From Boothiomyces macroporosus (taxonomy: Eukaryota; Chytridiomycota; Chytridiomycetes; Rhizophydiales; Terramycetaceae), in NCBI GenBank assembly GCA_027604185.1, contig JADGKB010000108.1, positions 1 through 46,201 on the forward strand: a DNA stretch of 46,201 nucleotides, read 5' to 3'. A program made the translations under genes and the position numbers. Within the stretch, counting starts at the first letter, position 1; each line of letters begins with the position of its first letter. The notes beneath the pieces are model-generated. The model was not told the origin of the DNA. It was given only the letters and a program-made list of their open reading frames with translations, and searched no databases. Below, in pieces: positions 18,499 to 29,041 of the stretch.

Positions 18499-20064
18499 AT
18501 GGCTTCTGAAGATGAAATTAGACTCGCCAAGCTAGGTTATAAACAGGGACTCAAGCGTCAATTTTCTGCTCTTGAAACATTTGGTTTGGTGTTGACAAAC
18601 TCGTCCGTTATTATTGGTGTTATTCCGTTCTTTGGAACTGCCATGTTCTTGGGAGGTCCAGTTGCTTTTACTTGGGGATGGTTGATTACTGGTGTGTTCA
18701 CTACTTGTATTGGTTTAGCATTAGCCGAGATTTGCTCAACTTACCCAACTGCTGGAGGATTATATTATTATTCCGCTGCCTTGGCTGGTAAAAAATATGG
18801 GCCAGTTGCCTCCTGGTTCACTGCTTGGTTTAACGCATTAGGTCAAGTTGCAGGATGCAGTGGTTCAGTCTATGCTGCTGCACAGTTCTTCAACATCTTC
18901 TTACTCAACGTATTCCCAAGCACTGTTAGCTTCGTTTTGCTTTCAGACGGATCTGCTTTAAATGCTAACGCTACAGTATTAACCTTTGCGATTATGATGC
19001 TGCTTATCGGTCTCATCAATACCTTTGGGGGTGTTGCTTTGAAAATCTCGTCCTACATGTCCACTTTTATTCATATTATTGGAGGATTTTTCATCATCAT
19101 CATGGTATTGGCCACCACAAAAACCAAGCAATCCAGCTCCTTTGTTTTCACTAATTTCGAAGATTCCACCGGCTGGACTAGTACTATGGGAGCTGCACCA
19201 TTCTTTGTTGCAATGTTGGGCATCTTGCCATCTGCCTGGTCTCAAATTGGTTACGATTCATCCGCCCACTTGTCTGAAGAAACTCACTCTGCACACATTA
19301 ACGGACCAAAAGCCATCATGTACACAATCGGAGCCAGCATTGCTTTGGGATGGGGATTAATTCTCAGTTTGACATTCTGTATTGGTGACTTTAACTACCA
19401 ATCAGCGACACCTTGGGGTCAAATGGCAGCTCAAATCTTTGTTGACAGTGCAGGTGTTGCCGGTGGTTCGATCTTGATTTTAATTGTTGCTTTGGCTGGT
19501 TTCTTGTGCGGTATCGGTACAGTTGCTGCAAACTCTAGAATGTTGTACGCATTTGCTCGTGATGGTGGTTTGCCATTTTCAAACTATTTGGTAGTTCTCG
19601 ACAAAAAAACCGGTATGCCTTTGAGATTAGTCTGGGTCTCTACCTTTGTTTCTTTCCTGCTTTCAACTCCTGCGCTCTTTTCCACTGTTGTCCTCAGTGC
19701 TATTGGTGGTGTCTCTATCATTGGGTTTACAGTGTCATACGCTATTCCAATTTTCATCAGAATTACAATCGGTGCTGATACATTTGTACAAAGTGAATTC
19801 AACTTGGGCAGCTACAGCAAAATCATTGGATGGATTGGTGTCTGGTGGACTGCTTTCATGTTTGTCATTTTCCAATTCCCAAACAACACTCTTGGTGCAT
19901 TCCCTGTAACTGTGCAAAACTTTAATTACGTTCCATTGGTTGTGGGGGCATTAATTCTATTTGCCGGTGGTTGGTGGGTAGTTGATGCCCGAAGATGGTT
20001 CAGAGGTCCACACAAGGAAGCTGGCCTTGAAGACTTTGGAACTGCTAGTGAAGAAAAAGCCTAA
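18499..20064 (+). CDS. Amino acid/choline/GABA-type permease (APC superfamily)
   Basis: An uninterrupted 521-residue transporter, the only long gene here without introns besides a few small ones. The ATG at 18499 (MASEDEIRLAKLGYKQGLKRQFSA) is preferred over the frame open upstream because it matches the family's N terminus. Twelve hydrophobic helices are visible. Family motifs include FGLVLTNSSVIIG, GLALAEICSTYPTAGGLYYY, SAHLSEETHSA and GGLPFSNYL, typical of the fungal GABA/choline/polyamine permeases (UGA4, HNM1, TPO5 group). The substrate cannot be fixed. Codon use is C-richer than its neighbours, which fits high expression. Confidence 0.93.
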   Translation: MASEDEIRLAKLGYKQGLKRQFSALETFGLVLTNSSVIIGVIPFFGTAMFLGGPVAFTWGWLITGVFTTCIGLALAEICSTYPTAGGLYYYSAALAGKKYGPVASWFTAWFNALGQVAGCSGSVYAAAQFFNIFLLNVFPSTVSFVLLSDGSALNANATVLTFAIMMLLIGLINTFGGVALKISSYMSTFIHIIGGFFIIIMVLATTKTKQSSSFVFTNFEDSTGWTSTMGAAPFFVAMLGILPSAWSQIGYDSSAHLSEETHSAHINGPKAIMYTIGASIALGWGLILSLTFCIGDFNYQSATPWGQMAAQIFVDSAGVAGGSILILIVALAGFLCGIGTVAANSRMLYAFARDGGLPFSNYLVVLDKKTGMPLRLVWVSTFVSFLLSTPALFSTVVLSAIGGVSIIGFTVSYAIPIFIRITIGADTFVQSEFNLGSYSKIIGWIGVWWTAFMFVIFQFPNNTLGAFPVTVQNFNYVPLVVGALILFAGGWWVVDARRWFRGPHKEAGLEDFGTASEEKA

Positions 20065-20365
20065 TAAATATTACTATTGCCTATCCTAGTTCGTGTGTCC
20101 CTGCGGAATGGCACAGTGCAAAATGTAAACGTGGGTCAAAGCGTCTTTATCCGCTTTACTGCAATTCAACAGCCTTAAGAGGTTAGATTTGCAAATGAAC
20201 CACTGGATGTAATCCTCGCATATTTGATTCTAGTTCCGAGTATTGTCAGGAACAACTCTTGGCTGGCATTCAACAACCCAATAAATCGTGCGGAATAGGA
20301 GGACGCGTGACCCAAAGACCGGCACAGACAACTGGCATAAAAGCACAAACGAATTCCTCGACAGC
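20065..20365. other. Intergenic region 5' of the phosphoesterase
   Basis: No gene is supported; the short frames are not conserved-looking. It should contain the permease 3' UTR and the phosphoesterase promoter. Confidence 0.4.
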
Positions 20366-21730
20366 ATGCTCCAATTATACACACTTTTTGCATGCGCCAA
20401 TGCCCACAACATTCAAAATGTTGTTCATGTCATGATGGTAATTTTGAATTAAGTTACAGGAAAACAGAGCGTTTGACACTGTATTTGGGTATTTGACTCA
20501 TACTACTGACATTGACAATCTAGTTGGGAAGCAGTTCTGTAACAATGTCAATGTGAATGATCCAAATTCGCTCAAAGTATGCACTGCCCCTAATCAGGTA
20601 GATGTTACCAATTATGGGCCAAGTAATTTGACGCTAATGTAGACCATGGATATTTTGAAGTTACTAATCAATTATATGGAACAAATGATCCAAAGGTTCC
20701 TTTGCCTGATGTCGCCCCTATGAATGGATTTGCTCAACAAGGAGCTTCTGGCGCATATCAAGGAGCAGATGCAGCCCATCTACAGCAAGTAATGGCGGGA
20801 TTCGACCCTAAAAATATCCCTGTTCACGCAACTCTTGCATCCGAATTTACGATTTTTGACAGGTGGTTCGCTGCAGTTCCTGGTAAATACATGGCTCATC
20901 ATAGGTCCAACTGAGCCAAATAGAGCATCAGTACATTGTGCTACGTCTGGAGGATGGTACGACAACAATGAAAAAAAGCTGATTGCGGGCAACCCTTGTC
21001 GATCCATTTTCCAGGATTTAAAGGATGCTGGAAAGACTTGGAAAAACTATTTCCAAGAAGTGCCTTCAATGTTTTTCCTGCGCAATACAAGACTAGAAAT
21101 GGTGGCAAACTCGCGTCCATACAGCGATTTCATTAAAGATGCACATGCAGGCAAATTGCCAAACTATTCATTTTTGGAACCAACCTTTGGAACCCTTCCA
21201 GCCAACAAGAATAAATACAATGGTATCATCAGTTTAATTTAGATGGACATGCTGGTGACGGTGGTGCTTTCCACGACGCTGAATATTTCTTGAAGGAATT
21301 ATACGAAACCCTTAGAAATTCGCCACAATGGGAAACTACCCTGCTTCTTATCACTTATGACGAACATGGCGGGTTCTTTGATCATGTTCCTCCTCCAAAA
21401 GCACCTAATCCAGATGGAATCACAGCTACAGACCCAGATCATCCAGGGGTAGTGTATTCCTTTGATAGACTTGGAGTTCGTGTACCAGTTATTGCAGTTT
21501 CTCCGTTTACACCAAAAGGCAAAGTTGTCCATCAACCAAACGGTCCTCACCCAGACAGCCAGTTTTCGCACGCATCTGTTCCAGCAACTTTGAGATCCAT
21601 TTTTAAATTGTCCTCACCTCCACTTACTGCTAGAGAAGCATGGAGTGGTAACTTTGAAAGTATCCTTTTGGACAATCCTAGAACTGATTGCCCATTCGTC
21701 ATGCCTGCCGTAAACATGAATGGCTTTTAA
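20366..21730 (+). CDS. Secreted phosphoesterase (phospholipase C/acid phosphatase family)
   Basis: Five exons with introns at 20438-20459, 20623-20642, 20883-20904 and 21223-21242 (22, 20, 22 and 20 nt) give 426 residues. A signal peptide ([13 protein letters not shown]) precedes the family's metal-binding motif VVHVMMENRAFD, which is rebuilt exactly at intron 1. Further signatures are GPNHGYFEV (rebuilt at intron 2), [16 protein letters not shown] (intron 3), [18 protein letters not shown] and [13 protein letters not shown]. This is the phosphoesterase family (PF04185) that includes bacterial phospholipase C, plant NPC and fungal secreted acid phosphatases. It probably releases phosphate or lipid headgroups outside the cell. 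Confidence 0.95.
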
Positions 21731-21856
21731 TAAAATAGATTTGGAAACTTCCTTTCATTCAGAGTTTATTACAGTTGCTGGACTTGTCGGGTTTCACCGC
21801 TATTGCTTGAATAGTTACCCTGAATGTGAACTAGATCCCCTATTGTTATTTAATTA

Positions 21857-22793
21857 TTACGCGGCATCTGATGCTTTTGCCTTTGACGGTTTGGATTCTC
21901 CCTTTGTGCAAGGACTGGATATTCCAAACATTTCGCAAAAGGGGCAATAGAATCTGTAATCCATTCTAAGAGTAATTAAAGCTGAAATTGGAAAACTACA
22001 GCAGACCAAAAACATGCACAAAAAGTCGTAATGCTCCTCTATCTGGGCTTCGGTGATGTATTCATAAACTATCTTCATTAGGAACCGTTACCTTTGTCAG
22101 ATACGGCGTATACAATAACAGAAAGGAACATGAATTGATTATGGAACCTACAACTATACCTTTTTCTTTTTTTTGTGATTTGCTGGCTCCAGTGATTTGA
22201 TCCACCACCTTCTGATACTTTTTCCAAATGCTGTAATAACAGAACAAGAGTATTGCAAGCCCAATAAGAATGATCACTAGGGTATACCAAAACAAGAATT
22301 GTACCATTTGGTTTGACCTGCTCCAATAAGCTGTCACGCAATACACTTTGGAACTTTGCAGCCCAACAGAATCTGGAGCAATGATGGGAGGCAACGCACT
22401 GAATAATAATCCCCACACAGTTATCGCGCTAATAATACCCAAGACTTGTCTGGTTGTAAATACCTTGGAATGCAATACTCCAAAGTATCTATCGATAGCA
22501 ATCATTGCAAATATCAGTAAATTTGTAATACATATAAAGTATGCTAATCCTTGGTATGCCTGGCATCCAACTATCCCTAAGGCCCATTTTTTGGCGTTAG
22601 TATCAATGCTATTATATACTAAGATTACTATGCAACCAAATATATTTGTAATACTGAGAAATATTGGATAGAGCATGTTTGAACTAATTTTCCTTCCAAA
22701 TATTACAACCAAAGGCATAATTGAAATTGGGAATCCACATACGCTGAGGACTAGGAGTATGCTCGTATGTATCACTGTCAGGTTGTCGGACAT
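21857..22793 (-). CDS. Rhodopsin-like seven-helix receptor (DRY motif), cluster copy 1
   Basis: 305 residues after removal of a 19-nt intron at 22073-22091 (TPYLTK joined to IVYEYITE). Helix 3 ends in AMIAIDRYFGVLH (DRY). A cysteine before it (VGCQAYQG) and one in loop 2 (KVYCVTAYW) are positioned for the class A disulfide. Helix 5 ends CYYSIWKKYQ and helix 6 starts after a basic KKEKGIVV. It is a close tandem paralog of the next copy. The start MSDNLTV is the first ATG. It is convergent with the phosphoesterase, whose stop lies 127 bp away. Confidence 0.85.
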
Positions 22794-22939
22794 TCAGCAA
22801 AGTCTATAGATACTGAATTATGGTGACGTTGCAATTATCAAATGAATATGCTATGACATAAATAAAAGGATCAAAATTACTTTTTTAAATTACATTTTAT
22901 GAATAACTCCAAGTATGGTATTGTATTCTTGAAGCTTTT

Positions 22940-23915
22940 TTACTCGGAATGTGAGCTCGCTCTCCTATCATTAGGTAACAGATACCCAGGAACTGTTTCT
23001 ATTACATTTAAATCGCTGATATCTTCTGCGCCGGGGTGCTTTAATCCAAACATGTCACAGAAGGGCCAATAGAATCTATTATCAAGTCTCAAGGTAATCA
23101 AAGCGGATATCGGGAAACTGCACGAGACCAGAAACATGCAAAAAAAGTCGTAATGCTTTTCTATCGGAGTTTGTGTTATGTATTCGTACAAAATCTTGGT
23201 TAATGACACTCACCTTTGAAAGAAAAGGTGTATACAGCAATAGAAATGCACAAGCATTGATCACTGAACATAGAACAATTTCTTTTTCCCTTTTTTGCAA
23301 ATTGCTTGGTCCCTTGATGAGATCAACTACGTTCTGATACTTTTTCCAAATACTATAGTAGCAGAATATTAAAATTCCGAGGACGATGATAACGAAAATT
23401 ATTACATACCAAATGACAAATTGAACCATCGGGCTGGACGTTTTCCAAAATGCTGTAACGCAATATACCAGTGAACTTTGGAATCCAACTGAATCTGGCG
23501 CGACAGTTGCTGGTATAAAGCTAAATAGTATTCCCCAAATGGTTATTATCCCAATAATACCCAAGTTGTGTTGCTTTGAAAATACTTTGGAATGCAGTAC
23601 CCCCAGATACCTATCAATGGCTATCATGGCGAATGTAAACAAATTCGCTTGACAAATAAGATACGCTAGTACCTGGTATCCTTGACATCCTAAAAAACCT
23701 AATGCCCACCTTTTGGCATTAATATTAATGCTGTTATATATTAGAATTACTGCACAACCAAAGATATTCGTAACACTGAGAAATATTGGATAGAGCATAT
23801 TTGAAGTTATTTTCTTTCCGAATATTACGATCAGGGGCATTACTGATATTGGAAATCCCAATGCACTTGCTGTTAAGAGCAAATTGGTGTATGTCTGTGT
23901 CAAGCTGTCTAACAT
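22940..23915 (-). CDS. Rhodopsin-like seven-helix receptor (DRY motif), cluster copy 2
   Basis: 318 residues with a 19-nt intron at 23195-23213 (TPFLSK joined to ILYEYITQ), exactly where copy 1 has its intron. The protein is similar to copy 1 over its whole length: SNMLYPIFLSVTN, AMIAIDRYLGVLHSKVF, APDSVGFQSSLVYCV, ILIFCYYSIWKKYQ and NRFYWPFCDMFGL. This indicates a recent tandem duplication. The C-terminal tail is longer and ends in Ser/Arg-rich sequence, possibly phosphorylated. Ligand unknown. Confidence 0.85.
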
Positions 23916-24427
23916 TTAGCAAGGTCTTAAATTCCTGGATGACGTTACAAAATTCAATAATTTACTGGCAACAGAATTGAAAAAATGGTCAGCTAAAACA
24001 ATTTGAATATACAATTCTTTGAATGCATCATGACATTAATGGACTCTGCAATACAAATTCCACGAAAGCCATTCTGCTTCACACAGAACGCGTAACCTGG
24101 CCGCGCTTTACATTTTTGAACCTGCCAAAAAATATATCTTTGGCAAGAGTGTTTAAGACAATGTGTATTCTAATACTTTATATTCTGTTTAAGACAATGT
24201 GTATTCTAATACTTTATATTCTGTTTAAGACAATATGTATTCTAATACTTTATATTCTGTTTAAGACAATGTGTATTCTAATATTTTATATTCTGTTTAA
24301 GACAATGTGTATTCTAATACTTTATATTCTGATATGGCCGATAAACATCGATATGAAAATAGATACAATTTATAGCTGTGAATAGTTTAAAAGAGTTGAA
24401 ATGAATATAAGTGAGTATGGTGCAAAG
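23916..24427. other. Spacer holding a 36-bp tandem repeat
   Basis: Between cluster copies 2 and 3 there is no convincing gene. A frame from 24023 runs through the 36-bp repeat, which translates as a 12-residue hydrophobic repeat (FKTMCILILYIL). This is expected because 36 is a multiple of three, and it is not evidence of coding. Confidence 0.5.
24151..24330. repeat. Tandem repeat, five copies of 36 bp
   Basis: Five consecutive 36-bp units beginning GTTTAAGACAATGTGTATTC and ending TTTATATTCT, with single-base changes (ATGTG to ATATG in copy 3, TAATAC to TAATAT in copy 4). There are no spacers, so it is not a CRISPR-like array. High identity suggests recent expansion. Confidence 0.95.
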
Positions 24428-25386
24428 CTATTCGTTACAATTAGAAAGAGGAAATGCAGATATAGGGGCTTGGTCAAACTTGTCTTCCTGTGAATCATCA
24501 GATTCGTCAGTAGGCAAATGAAAGAATTCTCGAAAGAGAATATTAAATCTGAAATCAAGCGCCAACACTAGTGCTGAGGACATGGAATGGCTAGTAAGAG
24601 CCCCAGTAACCGCTATGAAATCCAAAATGTATCCAACCTGGCTCCTAGTGGAAAATTCATATACAATCCGATTAAACCAAGAAATACCTTGCAAAAGAAT
24701 GGTGTCCAAAATAATATAAACATAGTAACCATAAGGATTGAACAAATTACAATTCCTTTTTCCTTTTTTTGTAGCTTTCTCACATTGCCTCTGACATTTG
24801 CAATTATTGTTTTGTATTTGAACCAGATGGTGAAATAGCAATAGGTCAATATTGGAGGAACGACGCACAAAATAAACAAACTGAGCGATAGTATAAATAT
24901 AATCATCGGATTGGTAGAGTCCCAAAATCTGAAAATACAAATTATCCCTGAGCTCTGTACTGCAGCTACATCTGGTTCTGTCAATGGTGGAATACATATG
25001 ACAGCTGAGACTAAGAATATCGACCATATCGCATATTTTGTTTGTTGATAATCCAAATGTATCTGATGGACAACTAGAAGGTATCTATCTATCGCAATCA
25101 TTGTGAACGATAAAATACTAGACATGCACAAGAAATACGCCAGAACCCCATACATCAAACACCCTGATGGTCCTGTTGAAAAATAATGCGACTGAGCATC
25201 AATTATCCCGTAAACTGATACATATATCGAGGCGCCTACACCACATATGCTGATATAGATTGAATATATCATATTTGGCGCTACTTTCTTTTTGTAAGTT
25301 ACCAATGCCGGCAAGATGGTGATGCAAAAAGACACTAGAGATACTCCTAGGAAAATTGAGTTTAGGGTGCTGAAATTGCTCGCCAT
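24428..25386 (-). CDS. Rhodopsin-like seven-helix receptor (DRY motif), cluster copy 3 with a GT-GG intron
   Basis: 312 residues if a 20-nt segment at the conserved intron position is removed (WTPFFCK joined to IVYEFSTR). Its donor is GT but its last two bases are GG, not AG (24668-24687). Retention or use of 19 nt would stop or shift the frame. Helix 3 ends TMIAIDRYLLVVH, loop 2 has a cysteine (GIICIFRF), helix 6 carries FWTPFF, and the C-terminal helix has LALDFRFNILFREFF. It diverges more from copies 1 and 2 than they do from each other. Either splicing tolerates GG, the gene is dying, or one base was misread. Confidence 0.75.
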
Positions 25387-25500
25387 CGTTTAGCGAAAAA
25401 GTTTTACAAATGAATGACCTCATTGTATGGATCGATAATCTAGACCTTGGTGTTTCTGCTTAGTATACGAGAAAATAGTCAATGCGTACATGTCAATGAG

Positions 25501-27144
25501 ATGCATAGCCATCGGCGAATAGCTGGCGAACCTACACAACCCGACTTTTTCCCTGACTTTGGTAGCTCAGACACCGAAACTTTTAAAGCCACAAAGTTTT
25601 ACCTCAATTCAATGACTGTTGATTCACACTTTTTGCATCGTCTAGTGTATGGAAACCATGTAAAGCTGTTACAAAAAGAATTGTCAAATTCAACTCTAGC
25701 CAACCCACATCCCCTACTGAGCCATATGTTCAGAGGGCAAACTCCCTTGACATTGGCAATATCGCTTGGTAGAAAAGAATGCATTTCAATATTGCTTGAA
25801 AACGGAGCTTCAACATTCACTAGGAATGCAGGAGGCTGGACACCGTATCAGGAAGCCATATCCTATGGTGATAGAGATATTTTACGATTATTGTATTTGC
25901 GTTACAACGAGGAACATGATATCTGGACCAAGGAAAAGATTGGAAAAGTGCTGGATTCATTGCTTAAAGTAATATTAGTTAATGGCAGGAAAAGACTGAT
26001 ATTTCATTCGAGTTGGAATTCTCTTTCAAATCCATTATTCCGTTTGTTTCAAAGCTGTGTCCTTCTGACACTATCAAAGTACTATAACCTAACACTAGAT
26101 CTACAAGCAGGGACCAGAAGTGCGAATTGACTTTTCTCTGGTTGGGTATGCCCAGTTCAAATCCATCAGACAGAATATTTCCATTATTGTAAAGTCCGGC
26201 CAAGGTATCTTCAAGCTGACAACAGATAGGAGAGTTTGCTTTGTGAACCATGATTTAAAGAGTGTCTATCAGCTTTATCCTGAGGTAGAGAACCCAGTCA
26301 CTCTCTCTGACGAAGAGCTAGAAAAACAAATATCGTATGCGTTAAATTCTGCAAATGTAAATATCACTAATAGTAGAGAGGAGCAAATGACATTGATTGG
26401 AAATCAATATCCATCTCTCCTGTCCATTCATTCTTTTCAAAAAAGCAAACAACTGAAAAGATTGACGGATGGCCCACTACCTTGTGGAATCTGAACTCTG
26501 TAGATATCAATTACCTTGTAAGAAAAGAGCATTTGCATTGCAGACCATTCCCACAGCCATTAGATCCAAAATCTGTTAAAGAATTTGCAGTCAAGCAAAA
26601 GCAGTTGCGATTAAAGACAGATGAAAAAGTATCTGTAACGGATGAAGAGGTGTCGGAAGCCAAACTAGCCTTAAAATACCAATACAGAATGTCTTTGGAC
26701 CCGCCAGATCAACCAACCTTGACAATTGATGAATATTTTTCTAAAGACGAACCTATACATTTAGGCAGACCGTTAGAAGTTTCCAGTGAAAAGCCGTCGA
26801 TATCTTCAGTGTCTGGAAGGCTTTTTTTGAATGAATCAAGCTTGATGCTCAATGGTGACAAATCTCCAATGCCAATTGATCTGTTAAAGTCTTTGTTGGA
26901 AGTTATCGGTTTTGGGAATGAGCAAATGGGTAAACTATCTGATATTATTGACCAAGCTATTCCAGAGGGCTTCCCAATGCGTATAGAATTGCCCATCCTT
27001 TGGTTCCCTCTTTCTGCCTGCTTCCAATTCCAACATTTTGAAAATGAGCCAATTCTACAAAAGGGCTGGTTCAACATTCCAACTGCTGATGATGGATATC
27101 AACAAAGTGCACTGCCCCATGCCAAGTTTATTTTAGCCGATTGA
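25501..27144 (+). CDS. ANKRD13 family protein (ankyrin repeats plus GPCR-chaperone domain)
   Basis: Four exons with three 20-nt introns (25969-25988, 26079-26098, 26357-26376) give about 527 residues. Ankyrin repeats open the protein (HRLVYGNHVKLLQKEL, GQTPLTLAISLGRKECI, GGWTPYQEAISYGDRD). The spliced middle reads SFKSIIPFVSKLCPSDTIK then IYKQGPEVRIDFSLVGY, then IDGWPTTLWNL, the ANKRD13 GPCR-chaperone signature. Near the C terminus GFPMRIELPILWF matches the family. No clear ubiquitin-interacting motif is seen. Animal ANKRD13 proteins bind ubiquitylated receptors and assist receptor biogenesis and endocytosis. The ATG at 25612 is an alternative start. It lies next to the GPCR cluster, which may be coincidence. 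Confidence 0.87.
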
Positions 27145-27168
27145 TAAATAAACGATTGTTTACTAATT

Positions 27169-27479
27169 ATGCAGCTTTTATTCCTGCTCTCTCTAGTCAA
27201 TGGAATTATCCAAGTTGATAAGCAGCAAGAGTGCGAGTCTCAGGGAATGAAGGTTACGGAAACAATTACTGGGGAATATGTGTGCCGAAATAAATCAAAG
27301 CAGGAAATACACGACGAGTACTGCCAATCTTTGGGTGATCTTTAATTGACATAGGTCTAGTAGGGATCCAATTCTATGACGTTTGTTTTACTCTCTCCCA
27401 AAAGCAAGTTTACGATGCCTGTTCCTTGCACTCATTCAACAAGCCAAAGTGCATCACCGAAGCTTTAAACAGCAAGTGA
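27169..27479 (+). CDS. Small secreted cysteine-rich protein
   Basis: The ATG at 27169 starts a signal peptide (MQLLFLLSLVNG). A 20-nt intron at 27335-27354 joins CQSLG to LVGIQFYDVCF, giving 96 residues with six cysteines in the mature part. Only 24 bp separate it from the ANKRD13 stop, and its own stop is 9 bp from the convergent MFS gene. I recognise no family. Size, signal peptide and even cysteine number fit a secreted effector, inhibitor or wall protein, but no activity can be inferred. Confidence 0.75.
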
Positions 27480-27488
27480 ATAAACTAT

Positions 27489-28933
27489 TTATTGCAAATC
27501 TTGTTCGATTAGCACTTCTTCCACTTCCATGTCGTCTTCCGAGTGTCTGGTATCAACTACATCCTGGGCAGTTGGTTGCATCAATGCTACACCGCCAAGG
27601 ATGTTAAATGCTGCTACTACTAAAAGAAAGGTGTTTGGCTTAAAGTCTACTGTTGCCGACCAGATCATTGGGTAAATGACATTAAAGGCGAGTTTGAGAG
27701 TTTGATCAACTGCGCTAACACATGCAAATAACATACCTTGAGAAGCAGGAGAGGCAGATCCGCTTAGTAACGAGCGAAGTGTTGGGTTGGCAAGCACACC
27801 AAAAGAGTCAAGAATGGATATGCAATACAAAACCCATCCTTGTTTAGCAATTGATATTAACAATGCAGCTGATGCAGCAGAAAACAATGCCAACCGAACC
27901 AAATCCAATTCAAACTGGTACTTTCCTTTTGGTCTAGCCAATTGTTTAGCAAACAGTCTAGTTAGCAGAGGATATATGAATATTAAATTTGCTACCCGCA
28001 ATAAAGATCCCACCAGCCCATACATGCCTTCATCTTGCGAGTCCCATCCAAATACGAATGAATTATAAAAGAACATCATCTTTTTTCCATCAAATGAAAT
28101 CGCAGTTGCACAGATGCCACACAAGAAGCAGAGGAAAGTTGGGGACATTACTTGCTTGACTACGTTTGCCATTTTCTTTATGTTTTGAGCGATTGAAAGA
28201 TTCCCAATCTTTACTTTGCTAAAATCGAGCGATTCTGGCAATAAAAGTGCAAATGCAACCAGTGCACTTGTTGTACCAAAGAAAGCAATCACAAATACAG
28301 TCTGTGGATCCAAACTCCTATTCAAGATACCTCCCACCATTGGTCCAAACCCAAAGCTGAACAATATCACACCTTCTGCGACCACAAAGTATTTGGATCT
28401 GTCGATGGATGTAGTCGTATCCGCCAAGTATGCAAATGTATTATTGATCAGGATAAAGTAAGAGCCTAACAGACCTTCGATCAAATATCCAAGCACTACA
28501 ACCCACAATCCAAAATTGAAATAGGACACACAGATATATCCTAAAATCACCGCCAATTCATTAATCACAGACAGAAGAAGCATCGGCTTTCTTCCGTATT
28601 TATCTGATAGTATCCCCAACCAAGGAACAGTAATCAGCCCAGGTATTCCAGAACAAATTTGAAATATCGAATTCCACTGCGAAGCTAGTGCTTGGTACTC
28701 TGGATTTTTCCTACATTCCTCCCAGTCTGGATTCAAATGCGGCCTAGCAAATATACTAGTATACAATGATGTAGAATTGGTTGAGCAAAGGTACATTATC
28801 AGCCATTGATTTGTAATCCCAAAAACCACTGTTAAAAAGAATATGGTAATAAGCACTAATGTAAGTATTGCTTACATGGTATGTAGATATAATATGGCTT
28901 TGCTTTGCTCCTTTGAATTGGTTCGTCCTCCAT
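27489..28933 (-). CDS. MFS transporter, paralog 1
   Basis: A short first exon (start 28933, MEDEPIQRSKAKPYYIYIP) is joined by a 20-nt intron (28856-28875) to the main exon, giving 474 residues with about twelve helices. The MFS loop signature GILSDKYGRKP sits between helices 2 and 3, followed by LINNTFAYLADTT. These and the large first extracellular loop (HLNPDWEECRKNP) resemble the SLC46/HIAT1-like branch of the superfamily. Substrate unknown. The C terminus is acidic (DDMEVEEVLIEQD). It shares its whole structure with the next gene, so the pair is a tandem duplication. Confidence 0.88.
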
Positions 28934-29041
28934 TGGAAAATTAAAGTGGAACAATAAGGCCTGAACCCGCTGACCTAGGAGCTAATCTCAGCTATCGCAA
29001 ATTCGAATGGAAATCAAAAGCAAAGGTTATATTCAAAAAAT

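Noticed and set aside
21720..21950. Plus-strand frame of 76 codons after the phosphoesterase
   Set aside because: It overlaps the 3' end of the opposite-strand GPCR and has no domain character.
24151..24330. CRISPR-like array
   Set aside because: Units are directly adjacent without spacers, and the genome is eukaryotic.
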